Shown: positions 27,411 to 36,670, counted from the stretch's first letter. The stretch: 64,000 nucleotides of DNA from Fodinibius sp052060035 (GCF_052060035.1 NZ_JBPOEA010000001.1:372001-436000); one strand, 5' to 3'. Numbers and translations are program-made. Notes: generated by a model from the sequence alone, not told the origin.

Positions 27411-27770
27411 TTATGAATCTTGTTGCGACTTGCCGTGATCTTTAGCCGGTAATTTGCCGGTATAGGTTATGCTTTGATCAATAAATTTTTGCAGGGCTTT
27501 GGAATGTGAGTACACTTTTTCTTCGATCATGATAAAGTCATCATATAACCCCTGATCCGGTAAATATTTTCTGATGCCGGGACGATCGGTCAATGATGAT
27601 GCCAGCTGCTCTCCAATTCGGGCTATAAGCAGATCCTCATAAATACCCAGACACATATTTCCGTTAATGAGATAACCTACACCGCCGCCTTCCTTTCTTT
27701 TTTCCAGCTCTTCATTGGCAATTAGATGGTGATCTAATAAATCTTCCAGTTTCTCACTATACTCAGCCAC
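27411..27770 (-). CDS. TfoX/Sxy N-terminal domain-like protein
   Basis: The 119-residue protein has the TfoX_N hallmark: GVGYLINGNMCLGIYEDLLIARIG (residues about 30-53; the family usually reads F-x-N-G-N-M-x-x-G-V). It ends in a helical part with a proline near the C-terminus (TGKLPAK). It is a stand-alone domain of normal length. In Haemophilus and E. coli TfoX/Sxy regulates competence genes, but these short orphan versions are mostly uncharacterised. It is last in the purK-purE cluster, 10 bases after the interrupted gene. It converges with the lipoprotein gene ending at 27408, two bases away. Confidence 0.65.
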   Translation of the reverse strand: MAEYSEKLEDLLDHHLIANEELEKRKEGGGVGYLINGNMCLGIYEDLLIARIGEQLASSLTDRPGIRKYLPDQGLYDDFIMIEEKVYSHSKALQKFIDQSITYTGKLPAKDHGKSQQDS

Positions 27771-27780
27771 GGTTACCCGA

Positions 27781-28230
27781 TTAATTCAGAATATTATTTA
27801 TTTGCTCAAGGTGGTTCGCCAACACTCTTTTTTTAAGATTATCAATTTTATGCTCGATATCCAATGGAACAGAAGCTTCTGAGTCTTGTAAAGATCTTCT
27901 ATACAAAATGAGCGCTTGTCCCATAGATTTTTGAGAACGTTTGAATGATTCTTCGAATAGCAGATCTCCCTGTTCAACAAGCAGATCTGCAACGGCTAAA
28001 GCTAACTCAGATTTAAAAGTATCATCATAGGTAAAAAGCTCAAGTGTTTGCTTAAAGCCAAGCTCGTAAAATTTCTTTGGATGATCTTTGGTGAGCCTGC
28101 ATAATGCATTCTGGATTTCTTCTATGGCTTCTTGATATTGGTTTTGGTTCTTTTTGAATATGATCTGCTGAAGCAGTTGCGTAAGATATTAGATCTGCCG
28201 CATCAAGAAATCCTGTTCGTGGCGATGCAT
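27781..28230 (-). pseudogene. DUF6483-like gene interrupted by an in-frame TAA at codon 14
   Basis: From the ATG at 28230 the minus strand reads M-H-R-H-E-Q-D-F-L-M-R-Q-I, then TAA (28191-28189), then continues in frame for 135 further sense codons to a TAA at 27781. The start resembles the DUF6483 family (E-Q-D-[YF]-[IL]-M-R-x-I). Changing TAA to CAA (Gln) would restore a 149-residue, largely helical protein. No ATG, GTG or TTG follows the stop until near the C-terminus, so re-initiation would give at most a short tail. It lies six bases after purE and ten before the TfoX-like gene, so it is in that operon. It could be a true nonsense mutation or a base error. Confidence 0.6.
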
Positions 28231-28236
28231 AAAACC

Positions 28237-28728
28237 TTACTTCAGGTTTTGGGTTTTAGCCCGCGAGGCTTCGGCCATCTTACTGTGATATTCTGATAAT
28301 TTACCGTCAAGCTCATTGTCTGTAGTGCTGAGCATGCGAATAGCCAACAGAGCGGCATTGCCTGCCTTGCCAATAGCTACGGTTGCTACAGGAACACCCG
28401 GAGGCATTTGCACAATAGAGTAGAGGCTATCAAGTCCGCTTAGTGTGCTTGTTTTAACGGGAACGCCAATAACAGGCAGGGTAGTGTGAGCGGCCGTCAT
28501 TCCTGGCAGGTGAGCGGCGCCTCCGGCACCTGCAATAATTACTTGAATACCCCGATCACGAGCTGTTTTGCCGTATTGAGCCATGTCATCAGGGGTTCGG
28601 TGGGCTGAAACCACTTTTTTTTCATAGGGAATCTCAAAGTCATCTAATATTTCACAGGCTGCTTTCATCGTTGGCCAATCACTGTCGCTGCCCATGATTA
28701 CGCCAACCAGAGGATCTATATTACTCAT
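28237..28728 (-). CDS. purE: N5-carboxyaminoimidazole ribonucleotide mutase PurE
   Basis: Purine biosynthesis: converts N5-CAIR made by PurK to CAIR. The 163-residue protein has the class I PurE signature: GVIMGSDSDWPTM near the N-terminus, VSAHRTPD with the active-site histidine, and IAGAGGAAHLPGM. The length is normal. It follows purK with a gap of 110 bases and is followed by two small uncharacterised genes on the same strand. Confidence 0.95.
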   Translation of the reverse strand: MSNIDPLVGVIMGSDSDWPTMKAACEILDDFEIPYEKKVVSAHRTPDDMAQYGKTARDRGIQVIIAGAGGAAHLPGMTAAHTTLPVIGVPVKTSTLSGLDSLYSIVQMPPGVPVATVAIGKAGNAALLAIRMLSTTDNELDGKLSEYHSKMAEASRAKTQNLK

Positions 28729-28838
28729 TCTGTTTGATTTTATTGGAATTTAATTATGATAAAGGATACAGAATCAGGTTGAATGTTAAAAGCTTGGTTA
28801 TTTTGAACTTTAACCCATAAGCCTCAACGATCCTAAAA

Positions 28839-29999
28839 CTAAATTCGAATTCCATCAGTTAAGGATTGAGCTTTTTTGTAAGTGGATTCCATGTCGTTAC
28901 CCAATAGGGTGTAGTGGGCCATTTTTCGACCTGGACGACTATCGAGTTTGCCATAAACATGGAGATGTCCGTCGGATGCAGTTAATGCCTCTAATGCATT
29001 ATCAACTTGGGTATCGCGCTCATCGGTACCTAACAGATTAATCATGGCCACAGCCGGGGCACGCAATTCGGATGAGCCGAGTGGAAGGCCCATTACAGCA
29101 CGGACATGATTTTCAAATTGTGAGGTTACACACCCTTCGATGGTGTAGTGTCCTGAATTATGGGGACGGGGAGCCGATTCGTTGAGCAGCAGGTTTCCCT
29201 CTTTGGTTAAGAAAAACTCATAGGCAAAAATACCCTTCCCGTCGATAGCCTCTGTAGCTTTGACTGCCAACTCTTGAGCTTTTTGTTGGATGGACGTTGC
29301 CACGGGGGCGGGAGATTTTACAGCCACACAGATATGGTTTTCTTGCACTGTTTCGCAACAAGGGTATACTACATGACCCGTTTCATTGCGGGCAACCTGC
29401 ACAGCCAATTCATGGGTAAAATCTACAAATGCTTCGGCCACAATATCGTGATTGTCATGTCCGCCAAGGTCATTAAACGCTTTTTTGGCCTCTTCGAGAT
29501 TTTGAATCGTTTCATTTCCATAGCCGTCATATCCCCCTTTGGATGATTTGAGCACATACGGCCAGCCGTAGTTTTGGCCAAATTCCTTTAGGTCTGTTAC
29601 CGTTTTGACGAGCTTATAGGGGGTAACCGGAATGCCGGCGTTTTCGAAAGTACGTTTTTCGATGAGTTTGTTTTCAATTTTAGCAAAACTATCGGGGGCG
29701 GGAAATATATTTGTGCCGCTTTGCTCTTGGGCTTTTCGGAGAACGGCCGAATCAATAAATTCATTTTCAAGCGTCAGAACATCACATAATTTGGCAAATT
29801 TAGCAAGGTCATCCACTGAATCATACGACCCTGTGGTTGAATGTGGGGTCATAAATTGTACGGGCTCGTTTTCATTCCGATCAGAAAACACACCAACCTG
29901 AATACCGTACCGAAAAGCCTGTAATCCAGACATTCGAGCTAACTGTCCGGCGCCGAGAAAGCCCATTTTAAAATTTGCGGATAAAGGATTTTTATTCAT
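28839..29999 (-). CDS. purK: N5-carboxyaminoimidazole ribonucleotide synthase PurK
   Basis: An ATP-grasp enzyme of 386 residues that converts AIR, bicarbonate and ATP to N5-CAIR. Visible features are the N-terminal GFLGAGQLARM, the ATP-grasp segment PYVLKSSKGGYDGYGN (about 155-170), and the C-terminal metal/ATP site LLLNESAPRPHNSGHYTIEGC. It precedes purE, as expected for the two-step bacterial route. It diverges from prfA with about 170 bases between starts. Confidence 0.95.
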   Translation of the reverse strand: MNKNPLSANFKMGFLGAGQLARMSGLQAFRYGIQVGVFSDRNENEPVQFMTPHSTTGSYDSVDDLAKFAKLCDVLTLENEFIDSAVLRKAQEQSGTNIFPAPDSFAKIENKLIEKRTFENAGIPVTPYKLVKTVTDLKEFGQNYGWPYVLKSSKGGYDGYGNETIQNLEEAKKAFNDLGGHDNHDIVAEAFVDFTHELAVQVARNETGHVVYPCCETVQENHICVAVKSPAPVATSIQQKAQELAVKATEAIDGKGIFAYEFFLTKEGNLLLNESAPRPHNSGHYTIEGCVTSQFENHVRAVMGLPLGSSELRAPAVAMINLLGTDERDTQVDNALEALTASDGHLHVYGKLDSRPGRKMAHYTLLGNDMESTYKKAQSLTDGIRI

Positions 30000-30082
30000 T
30001 ATGCTATTGCTATTTATAATTTCGAAATTTGAACCGAACTTAATAATTATTCAGCTGGGAATTAAGAAAATTGGTACGGTAA

Positions 30083-30111
30083 TTTGAATAGCTTATCTAT
30101 TCTTAATTTTG
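30083..30111 (+). promoter_or_regulatory. Bacteroidota-type promoter of prfA
   Basis: TTTG at 30083-30086 and TAATTTTG at 30104-30111 match the -33 and -7 consensus, with a 17-base spacer. The site is 63 bases before the prfA ATG, in the divergent gap with purK. Confidence 0.5.
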
Positions 30112-30173
30112 CACAAAGTATCGTATTTTAAGAGCCGTTAATTTTAAAAACATCTTCCAAAAGAAGTAGGTAC

Positions 30174-31256
30174 ATGGATATTGAAGCTAAGTTAGAGCAG
30201 GTAAAAGAACGGTTTGAAGAAGTAACAGCGGCGATGAGTGATCCATCGGTGTATGATGATCCGGACCGTTATACTGAGCTTACCAAAGAGCATAGTGATT
30301 TAAAGGAATTGGTGGAACTTTATGACAATTGGAAAGAAACAAAAAATCAAATTGCCGGTAATAAAGAGCTTATTGAAGAGGGAGATGACGAAGAAATTAC
30401 AGAAATGGCTAAACTTGAGTTGGAAGAGTTAAAGCCGAAGCTTGAGCAATTGGAAGAGGATATTAAGTTTAAGCTAATTCCCAAAGATCCGGATGATACC
30501 AAGAATGTAATTGTTGAATTGCGTGCTGGAACGGGGGGAGATGAAGCTGCTATTTTTGTAGGAGATCTGTTTGATATGTACCGTCGTTATGCGGATAAAA
30601 AAGGATGGAAACTGAATATCCTGAGCCTTAGCGAGTCTACCAAGGGAGGATACAAAGAACTGAACTTTGAATTGGAGGGTGATGAAGTCTATGGTGTAAT
30701 GAAATATGAAAGCGGAGTCCATCGCGTGCAGCGCGTACCGGAAACGGAAACGCAGGGACGCGTACATACGTCAGCGGCGACCGTCGCCGTATTGCCCGAG
30801 GCCGAAGAAGTAGATATTGACGTAAATATGTCGGATATCCGGGTAGATACGTTCCGTGCCAGTGGGGCTGGAGGACAGCATGTGAACAAAACAGATTCAG
30901 CAGTTCGGTTAACGCACGAACCAAGTGGAGTCGTAGTAGAATGTCAGCAGGAGCGTTCGCAACATCAAAACAAAGATAAAGCGATGAAGATGTTGCGATC
31001 AAAGTTATATGAGAAAGAAGAGGAGAAACTTCGCAAGGAACGTGAACAGGAACGCAACAGTCAGATTTCTACCGGTGACCGCAGTGCCAAGATTCGAACC
31101 TACAATTTTCCGCAAAGTCGCCTGACCGACCACCGCATTAATTTAACGGTGTATAACCTCGAAGATATTATGAAGGGAGAACTTGAGGAGGTTATTGAAG
31201 CGCTGCGTGTTCAGGATAATCTGGATAAGTTGAATGCCGTAATGGAGGAAGGATAG
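30174..31256 (+). CDS. prfA: Peptide chain release factor 1
   Basis: The 360-residue protein terminates translation at UAA and UAG. The stop-codon recognition tripeptide is P189-E-T191 (P-x-T, the RF1 type; RF2 would have SPF), and the peptidyl-hydrolysis motif GGQ is at 233-235 within ASGAGGQHVNKTDSAVR. The length and motif spacing match E. coli RF1. No internal frameshift is present, as expected for RF1. The stop codon lies inside the left arm of a large palindrome. RF1 is intact here, which bears on the in-frame TAG at 1003 and TAA at 28189. Confidence 0.97.
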   Translation: MDIEAKLEQVKERFEEVTAAMSDPSVYDDPDRYTELTKEHSDLKELVELYDNWKETKNQIAGNKELIEEGDDEEITEMAKLELEELKPKLEQLEEDIKFKLIPKDPDDTKNVIVELRAGTGGDEAAIFVGDLFDMYRRYADKKGWKLNILSLSESTKGGYKELNFELEGDEVYGVMKYESGVHRVQRVPETETQGRVHTSAATVAVLPEAEEVDIDVNMSDIRVDTFRASGAGGQHVNKTDSAVRLTHEPSGVVVECQQERSQHQNKDKAMKMLRSKLYEKEEEKLRKEREQERNSQISTGDRSAKIRTYNFPQSRLTDHRINLTVYNLEDIMKGELEEVIEALRVQDNLDKLNAVMEEG

Positions 31257-31308
31257 TTATTGGTTATTAGTTATCGGGGAAGCCCCGATAACTAATAACC
31301 AATAACTA
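31254..31308. repeat. Perfect 26-bp palindrome between convergent prfA and pckA
   Basis: The arms are 31254-31279 and 31283-31308 with the three-base loop AAG, and all 26 positions pair. The left arm begins on the stop codon of prfA. Each arm is AT-rich outside with a GGGG/CCCC core at the loop, and partial copies of the arm (AATAACTAAT) continue to about 31320. The U-tract of an ordinary terminator is missing, but a stem this long can still stop both convergent transcripts. Alternatively it is a member of a dispersed palindromic repeat family; no second full copy was seen in this window. Confidence 0.8.
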
Positions 31309-31322
31309 ATAATAACTAATCG

Positions 31323-32921
31323 TTAAACGGTAGGACCTGCCTTGATTAATTCTTGGCTTGCCTCATCTTCAAATTGCTGAAAGTTTTCAGCAAACATAGC
31401 AGCTAACTCTTCAGCTTTTTCATCATAGGCTTCCTTGTCACTCCAGGTTTTTCGAGGAGTGAGTACTTCTGTTGGAATGCCATCCACTTCATTAGGAATA
31501 GCCAGCCCAAATACCGGATCAATATCGAAGGTGGCATTATCAAGGTTGCCGTCCAGGGCTTCACTCAACATCTGACGAGTATGGCCCAGTTTCATCCGGT
31601 GACCTTCGCCATAGGATCCGCCGGTCCAGCCGGTATTAAGTAACCATACCGTTGAATTATGCTTGCGGATCTTGTCGGCCAGAAGCTCGGCATATACTGT
31701 GGGATGCAGCGGCATGAAGGGGGCACCAAAACAAGCTGAAAATGTCGCCTGTGGTTCAGTAACACCACGTTCGGTACCTGCTACCTTTGCAGTATATCCG
31801 CTTATAAAATGATACATAGCCTGCTCAGGCGTCAGCTTGGAAATGGGAGGGAGCACTCCAAAAGCATCACAGGTTAAGAAAATTACATTGCTGGGATGAT
31901 TACCTTGGCCACTATCAGCAGCATTGGGAATATAGTCGATGGGGTAGGAGCAGCGCGTATTTTGAGTATAGCTGGTATCGTCAAAATCGGGTTCACGATT
32001 TTGGTAGAGTACTACGTTTTCGAGAATAGTACCCGGCATTTGGGTGGTAGCATAAATAAGGGGTTCCCCTTCTTCAGAAAGATTGATGGTTTTGGCATAG
32101 CACCCGCCTTCGATATTAAATACACCGTCTTCACTCCAGCCATGTTCATCGTCACCAATAAGAATGCGACTTTGATCAGATGACAAGGTGGTTTTTCCTG
32201 TACCTGACAACCCAAAAAACACTGCGGTATCACCGTCTTGATCCATATTGGCCGAACAGTGCATAGCCATTACATCCTGCTTGGGAAGCAGGTAATTCAT
32301 CACGGAAAAAATGCCTTTTTTAACTTCGCCGGAATACAGCGTGCCGCCAATCAGGATAATCTTTTTATCAAAATTAACGAGTACAAAAGCCTCACTTCGA
32401 GTTCCGTCTACCTCGGGATCGGCTTTGAAGTTAGGTGCAGCCAGTACCGTAAAATCAGGTTCATGATTTTTAAGCTGCTCATTGGTAGGACGAATAAACA
32501 TGTTGTGCGCAAACAACCCATGATAAGCGGCTTCACTTACAACCCGTACATTCAATTGATATTTTTCGTCGGCGCCGGCGTAGCAATCCTTCACATACAG
32601 TTTTTTGTCCTGCATGTAACCGGTTACCTTTTCATACAAATTTTTAAAAACTTCCTCATCTGTAGGCTGATTGATTTCTCCCCAATCAATGTCGTCATGA
32701 ATAGAAGGTTGATCAACAATAAACTTATCTTTGGGGGAACGTCCGGTATATTTGCCGGTTAATACACGAAGCGCATAGTCTTTAGTTAGAATGGCCTCTC
32801 CATTTTCAATCGCCTCTTCATAAAGCTCAGGAGGTGTGAGATTCCAAATGGCTTTCTCGTTGTTTTCTAACCCTAAATAATCAAGTCCAACGTTGCTGCG
32901 GGGATGTGAATGCTTACTCAT
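31323..32921 (-). CDS. pckA: Phosphoenolpyruvate carboxykinase (ATP)
   Basis: A gluconeogenic enzyme: oxaloacetate plus ATP to PEP, CO2 and ADP. At 532 residues it has the normal length for the ATP-dependent class. Motifs include TGRSPKDKF near residue 55, the kinase-1a P-loop GLSGTGKTTL (K243), a metal-binding IGDDEHGW just after it, and NTGWTGGSYGEG near the C-terminus. It stands alone, converging with prfA. Together with pfkA and tpiA elsewhere in the window it belongs to central carbon metabolism. Confidence 0.97.
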   Translation of the reverse strand: MSKHSHPRSNVGLDYLGLENNEKAIWNLTPPELYEEAIENGEAILTKDYALRVLTGKYTGRSPKDKFIVDQPSIHDDIDWGEINQPTDEEVFKNLYEKVTGYMQDKKLYVKDCYAGADEKYQLNVRVVSEAAYHGLFAHNMFIRPTNEQLKNHEPDFTVLAAPNFKADPEVDGTRSEAFVLVNFDKKIILIGGTLYSGEVKKGIFSVMNYLLPKQDVMAMHCSANMDQDGDTAVFFGLSGTGKTTLSSDQSRILIGDDEHGWSEDGVFNIEGGCYAKTINLSEEGEPLIYATTQMPGTILENVVLYQNREPDFDDTSYTQNTRCSYPIDYIPNAADSGQGNHPSNVIFLTCDAFGVLPPISKLTPEQAMYHFISGYTAKVAGTERGVTEPQATFSACFGAPFMPLHPTVYAELLADKIRKHNSTVWLLNTGWTGGSYGEGHRMKLGHTRQMLSEALDGNLDNATFDIDPVFGLAIPNEVDGIPTEVLTPRKTWSDKEAYDEKAEELAAMFAENFQQFEDEASQELIKAGPTV

Positions 32922-33263
32922 TGATAAGTGATTTTAGATTCCTTTAGCGTTTTTATTATTCCAGCTCAAAAATAAAAATTGGTTGTTATAATCGCTACCA
33001 ATTTCAGATGCTAAGTATAAGCATAATTATCATGAAAGTGTTGTGCCTCTTGAGGATATGAATTCTTTATATATCGAAAGCGCTTACAGCCTAAATAACA
33101 AAAGAAGAGTACAAGGTATTTATAAATAAGTTATATACGTGATCTAAATGAATAACTAAATAAAGTATCCTTTTTTTAATCAATACCAGTCTTTTGGAAA
33201 GGACAAATCATAATATTTCCAATTGGCATCTGAGCAACTGGTACATATAAGGCCCATTATTTT
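32922..33263. other. 342-base intergenic region with a possible pckA promoter
   Basis: AT-rich and without a coding frame of note. On the minus strand TATTTTTG (32974-32967) fits the TAnnTTTG -7 consensus, and TTGG (33001-32998) could be a weak -33 element 23 bases upstream, pointing to pckA transcription. No terminator hairpin was seen after the kinase gene ending at 33264. Confidence 0.35.
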
Positions 33264-35981
33264 TCACTGTGGAAATTCTGCAAGAAGTTTTTTGGTGTTG
33301 AGTGTTAAGTCAAACGTTTCTCCCTTGAGATCAGTAAAAATACGGTATGCTTTTTTAAGATACTCTTGGGCTAAATTATATTCTTTTAACTCAAAATAGG
33401 TTTTGCCCAAATAATGTTGGTTTTTCCCATAATACAAGGTGTTGGTTTGATCATTGTCCTCAAAAATTTCTTCTGCCCGAAGTAATAATTCATCAGCCTG
33501 TTCATAGTTATTTTGCTGATACTTAAATATTCCATGACTGTTTAAAATCTTGCCCAGTTCTAAAAAGGAAGAACCATAATTATCTTGAAATATTTTTTCT
33601 CCCTTTTCATAATAGGTATTTGCTTTAGTCGGTTTATTCCACTCCTTATAAAGGGATGCTTTTGTAAAGGCCAGATACCCATTATAGCCGTGTTCCTTAC
33701 CAAATGCATCAATCATGGTTTGGGTGGCTTTTTCCAATGTTTGTTCAGCTTGAATAAACTTTTTTAAATCTATTAATAGGGTGGCATAATTACGGAGAGC
33801 AAGAGCATAACGGTAATGCGTAGTTCCTGCTTGTTTTTTTATAATTCGGATTGATTCCCGGTGATATTTGATAGCTTCATCAGATTTGCCGAGTTCATGA
33901 GCAGTGAGTGCCAATCCGCTTGCTGTGGAAGCTACCAACATATGCTCCGTACCTAACGCCTGTTTTCGAATACGATAGGCCTTGTTGAATAATTCATAAG
34001 CTTTGTTACTAAGATTCATTCCCATATAGGCTACCCCCATATTATGGTAGGTGAGTCCAAGCTCGGGATTATTGGGTTCATATATTTTTTTTCTTAGTTG
34101 TAATGAGGCCTCATAATTTTCAATAGCCTTTTCAGGGTTACCTAACTTGGAATATGCTACAGCTAAATTATTAAAATAGTATGCTTTATCGCTGATTGAT
34201 TTGGAATCATTATTATTGACCGGAAACTGATTGATCTTCTCTAATGTTTTTATTGCTTTGTTGTATTCTGCACGTTCATTATACACATTGCCAATATTGT
34301 TAATATTGACTCGGTATTCAGAAGTGTGGACCGATCCCATTTTTTGGTGTAAAGAATCTGATTCTTGGAAAAATACCAAGGCCGAATCGAGCTTTCCTTC
34401 TGCACGATATAAATTACCTATTAGAGTGTAAATATCTGCTGTCGATATTGATTCTGTTTGTACGGAGTCAGAAATTAATTTATAGGCTCGCTTAATATTG
34501 GGTTTGGCCTCATCTACTTGGCCCATGTTTAATTGAATTTGCCCTATTGATCCCAGAATAAGAGCTTTGTTGTATGACGAGACGGGTTTCGAATCAATTT
34601 TTTGTAAGCCACGTTTGAGTATTTCGCTGGCGGTCATGTCTTCGCCAACACTTTCTTTAGGATTATTAGACCTAAATAGAGAAAGAAGAAAATTTGTCAT
34701 CTCTTCAGCACGCTCACTTTGGATTTGAGCGCGATTGCGTTCTTCTGTCAATCGCCAGGTATAAAACCCGATGAGCCCTATGGTCAGCATCATAATAACG
34801 GCGGATAGTGTTAGGCTTTTCTTATGACGTCCAACAAATTTAGAGGCCCGATATTTGAAGGTATCGGTACGGGCCGATACGGGTAGACCGTTCAGGTAAT
34901 TATTTAAGTCTTCCAGAAACTCAGTGGCCATTCGGTACCGTTGTTCCGGCTCCTTGCGAATTGCTTTGAGTGCGATTCCATTGAGATCGCCTTTTAATTG
35001 TACAGCACGTTTTTTAGAAGGGGCTTTTTTACTGGGTTTATCTGCAGACTCTGTTAAAATAATCTGTTCAGCTTCGTATGTAGTTCGATCCTTTAAGTCA
35101 AAAGGGGGGTGTTCACAAAGAAGCTCATAAAAAATGACTCCCAGCGAATATAAATCAGTAGCAGTGGTAATATTTTCTTGTTTGATTTGTTCAGGGGCGG
35201 CATACTTTGGGGTCAGAAGGCGGGTCCCCGTTCGGGTAAGAGAAAGGTCATCGTCATCTTCGAGTAGTTTGGAAATGCCGAAGTCAAGAATTTTAACATT
35301 ACCGCTTTCATCAACTAAAATATTATCCGGTTTTAAATCGCGGTGTATTACCAAGTTTTCGTGAGCAAAGCGAACAGCCTCTAAAATCTGTTTAAAAAGG
35401 ACTATTCGATCTCGGATTGAAATCTCATTCTTGCTACTATATTCAATAATGGGAACTCCGCACACATATTCCATGATGATATATGGAAAACCGTCGTCTG
35501 TAATACCGCCATCATAGAGCTGGGCAATACCCGGGTGTTTAAGTCCGGCAAGGATGCGTTGCTCTCTTCTGAAACGTTCAATATTAGTCTCAGTAGCTTG
35601 ACTATGGCGAATAATTTTGATCGCGACTTGATGGTCAAAATTATCATCAGTACGCTCAGCCAAGTACACTAACCCCATACCACCCTGACCGATTTGTTTT
35701 TTGATCGTATAGGATCCAACTTGTTGACCTATGAAATCATAGTTGGTATTCAGTGATTCCAAGTCTCCTGTAATGCCACCTAAAAATTCATGCTTGTGAT
35801 TTTTTAGGTCATTTAGCCATCCTTCGGAATCAAAGATGGATTCCACTAATTGCGTAACCTCATTCTTCAGACGTTTATTTCCTCCACAGGTTTTTTCAAT
35901 GTAGGCGTAACGTTTTCCTGGGGGTAGGTCAAGAATCTCATCAACAATCTGTTCAATTTTGTCCCAGTTTAAATCACTCAT
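33264..35981 (-). CDS. Membrane serine/threonine protein kinase with C-terminal TPR array
   Basis: The 905-residue protein has, in order: an N-terminal helical region (1-75) seen in kinases coupled to ECF sigma factors; a Hanks-type kinase domain (about 86-360) with the glycine loop IGQGGMGLVYLAE, VAIK, catalytic HRDLKPDN (D215), DFGISK and APE; one membrane helix (about 388-408, AVIMMLTIGLIGFYTW); then about ten TPR repeats to the end. All catalytic residues are present. The topology puts the kinase in the cytoplasm and the TPR part in the periplasm. The ECF sigma gene lies 110 bases upstream on the same strand, so phosphorylation of that sigma factor is a reasonable prediction. Confidence 0.9.
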   Translation of the reverse strand: MSDLNWDKIEQIVDEILDLPPGKRYAYIEKTCGGNKRLKNEVTQLVESIFDSEGWLNDLKNHKHEFLGGITGDLESLNTNYDFIGQQVGSYTIKKQIGQGGMGLVYLAERTDDNFDHQVAIKIIRHSQATETNIERFRREQRILAGLKHPGIAQLYDGGITDDGFPYIIMEYVCGVPIIEYSSKNEISIRDRIVLFKQILEAVRFAHENLVIHRDLKPDNILVDESGNVKILDFGISKLLEDDDDLSLTRTGTRLLTPKYAAPEQIKQENITTATDLYSLGVIFYELLCEHPPFDLKDRTTYEAEQIILTESADKPSKKAPSKKRAVQLKGDLNGIALKAIRKEPEQRYRMATEFLEDLNNYLNGLPVSARTDTFKYRASKFVGRHKKSLTLSAVIMMLTIGLIGFYTWRLTEERNRAQIQSERAEEMTNFLLSLFRSNNPKESVGEDMTASEILKRGLQKIDSKPVSSYNKALILGSIGQIQLNMGQVDEAKPNIKRAYKLISDSVQTESISTADIYTLIGNLYRAEGKLDSALVFFQESDSLHQKMGSVHTSEYRVNINNIGNVYNERAEYNKAIKTLEKINQFPVNNNDSKSISDKAYYFNNLAVAYSKLGNPEKAIENYEASLQLRKKIYEPNNPELGLTYHNMGVAYMGMNLSNKAYELFNKAYRIRKQALGTEHMLVASTASGLALTAHELGKSDEAIKYHRESIRIIKKQAGTTHYRYALALRNYATLLIDLKKFIQAEQTLEKATQTMIDAFGKEHGYNGYLAFTKASLYKEWNKPTKANTYYEKGEKIFQDNYGSSFLELGKILNSHGIFKYQQNNYEQADELLLRAEEIFEDNDQTNTLYYGKNQHYLGKTYFELKEYNLAQEYLKKAYRIFTDLKGETFDLTLNTKKLLAEFPQ

Positions 35982-36091
35982 GATGGTATCAATCCCGAAT
36001 TGAATTTAAGTTACATACTGTTAGGCAACGAAGAATATCGCAGTGATCTATTTTATATAGATATACGAAAATAAAAGATCTAACAGATCAT

Positions 36092-36670
36092 CTATTCTAT
36101 CTCAAATCTTGCTTTCAATTTATTATAAAGCCATCCCCGAGCCTTCATCCAGTCTCTTTTTACGGTACTTTCTGAAATGTTTAGTGCTAAAGCTGTTTCT
36201 TCAATGGTCATTTCCCCAAAAAAACGCATTTCAACCACTCTAACCAGTCTTTCGTTTAGTTTTTCCAGCTCATTTAATGCATCGTCGATATTTATAAATT
36301 CTTCAGTCTTTTGTTTTTGAGCATTTAAAATACCATCAATATAGGTTAGGTTTTTTTCCTTACCACCCCGTTTCTGGGCATGCTTTTTTCTTGCATGATC
36401 AATGAGAATTTGTCGCATGCATCGCGAGGCTATTGCCAAAAAGTGAGACTTGTCATTAAACTCAATCTGGGTTTGGTCAATCATTTTAAGGTAAGCTTCG
36501 TGCACCAGCTCCGTTTTTGAAAGCGTGTGATCAGGATTTTGACGCGCCATATGAGAATAGGCCATCCGATGCAATTGCTCATAGATGAGGGGATATATTT
36601 TATCAAATACTCCTTTTTCTCCTTCCCTAAGTCGTAAAAGCAGTTTTGTAACTTCTGAACCGGTACCCAT
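36092..36670 (-). CDS. ECF-type RNA polymerase sigma factor, kinase-linked subgroup
   Basis: The 192-residue protein contains sigma region 2 (about 15-90: FDKIYPLIYEQLHRMAYSHM, then SKTELVHEAYLKM and DKSHFLAIASRCMRQILIDHAR) and region 4 with its HTH (about 150-185, MTIEETALALNISESTVKRDW). The KTELVHEAYL and ILIDHARKK phrases mark the ECF subgroup common in Acidobacteria and Planctomycetes that is encoded beside Ser/Thr kinases and lacks an anti-sigma factor. No anti-sigma gene is present here. It is transcribed ahead of the kinase and diverges from a beta-helix lipoprotein gene, a possible target. Confidence 0.9.
   Translation of the reverse strand: MGTGSEVTKLLLRLREGEKGVFDKIYPLIYEQLHRMAYSHMARQNPDHTLSKTELVHEAYLKMIDQTQIEFNDKSHFLAIASRCMRQILIDHARKKHAQKRGGKEKNLTYIDGILNAQKQKTEEFINIDDALNELEKLNERLVRVVEMRFFGEMTIEETALALNISESTVKRDWMKARGWLYNKLKARFEIE

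Noticed and set aside
27798..27992. A 64-codon minus-strand frame downstream of purE
   Set aside because: It overlaps the better supported interrupted DUF6483-like frame in another register and has no features.
1003..28191. Stop-codon reassignment or programmed readthrough to explain the two in-frame stops
   Set aside because: The two stops differ (TAG and TAA), normal genes in the window end with both, and RF1 is intact. Mutation or error is simpler.
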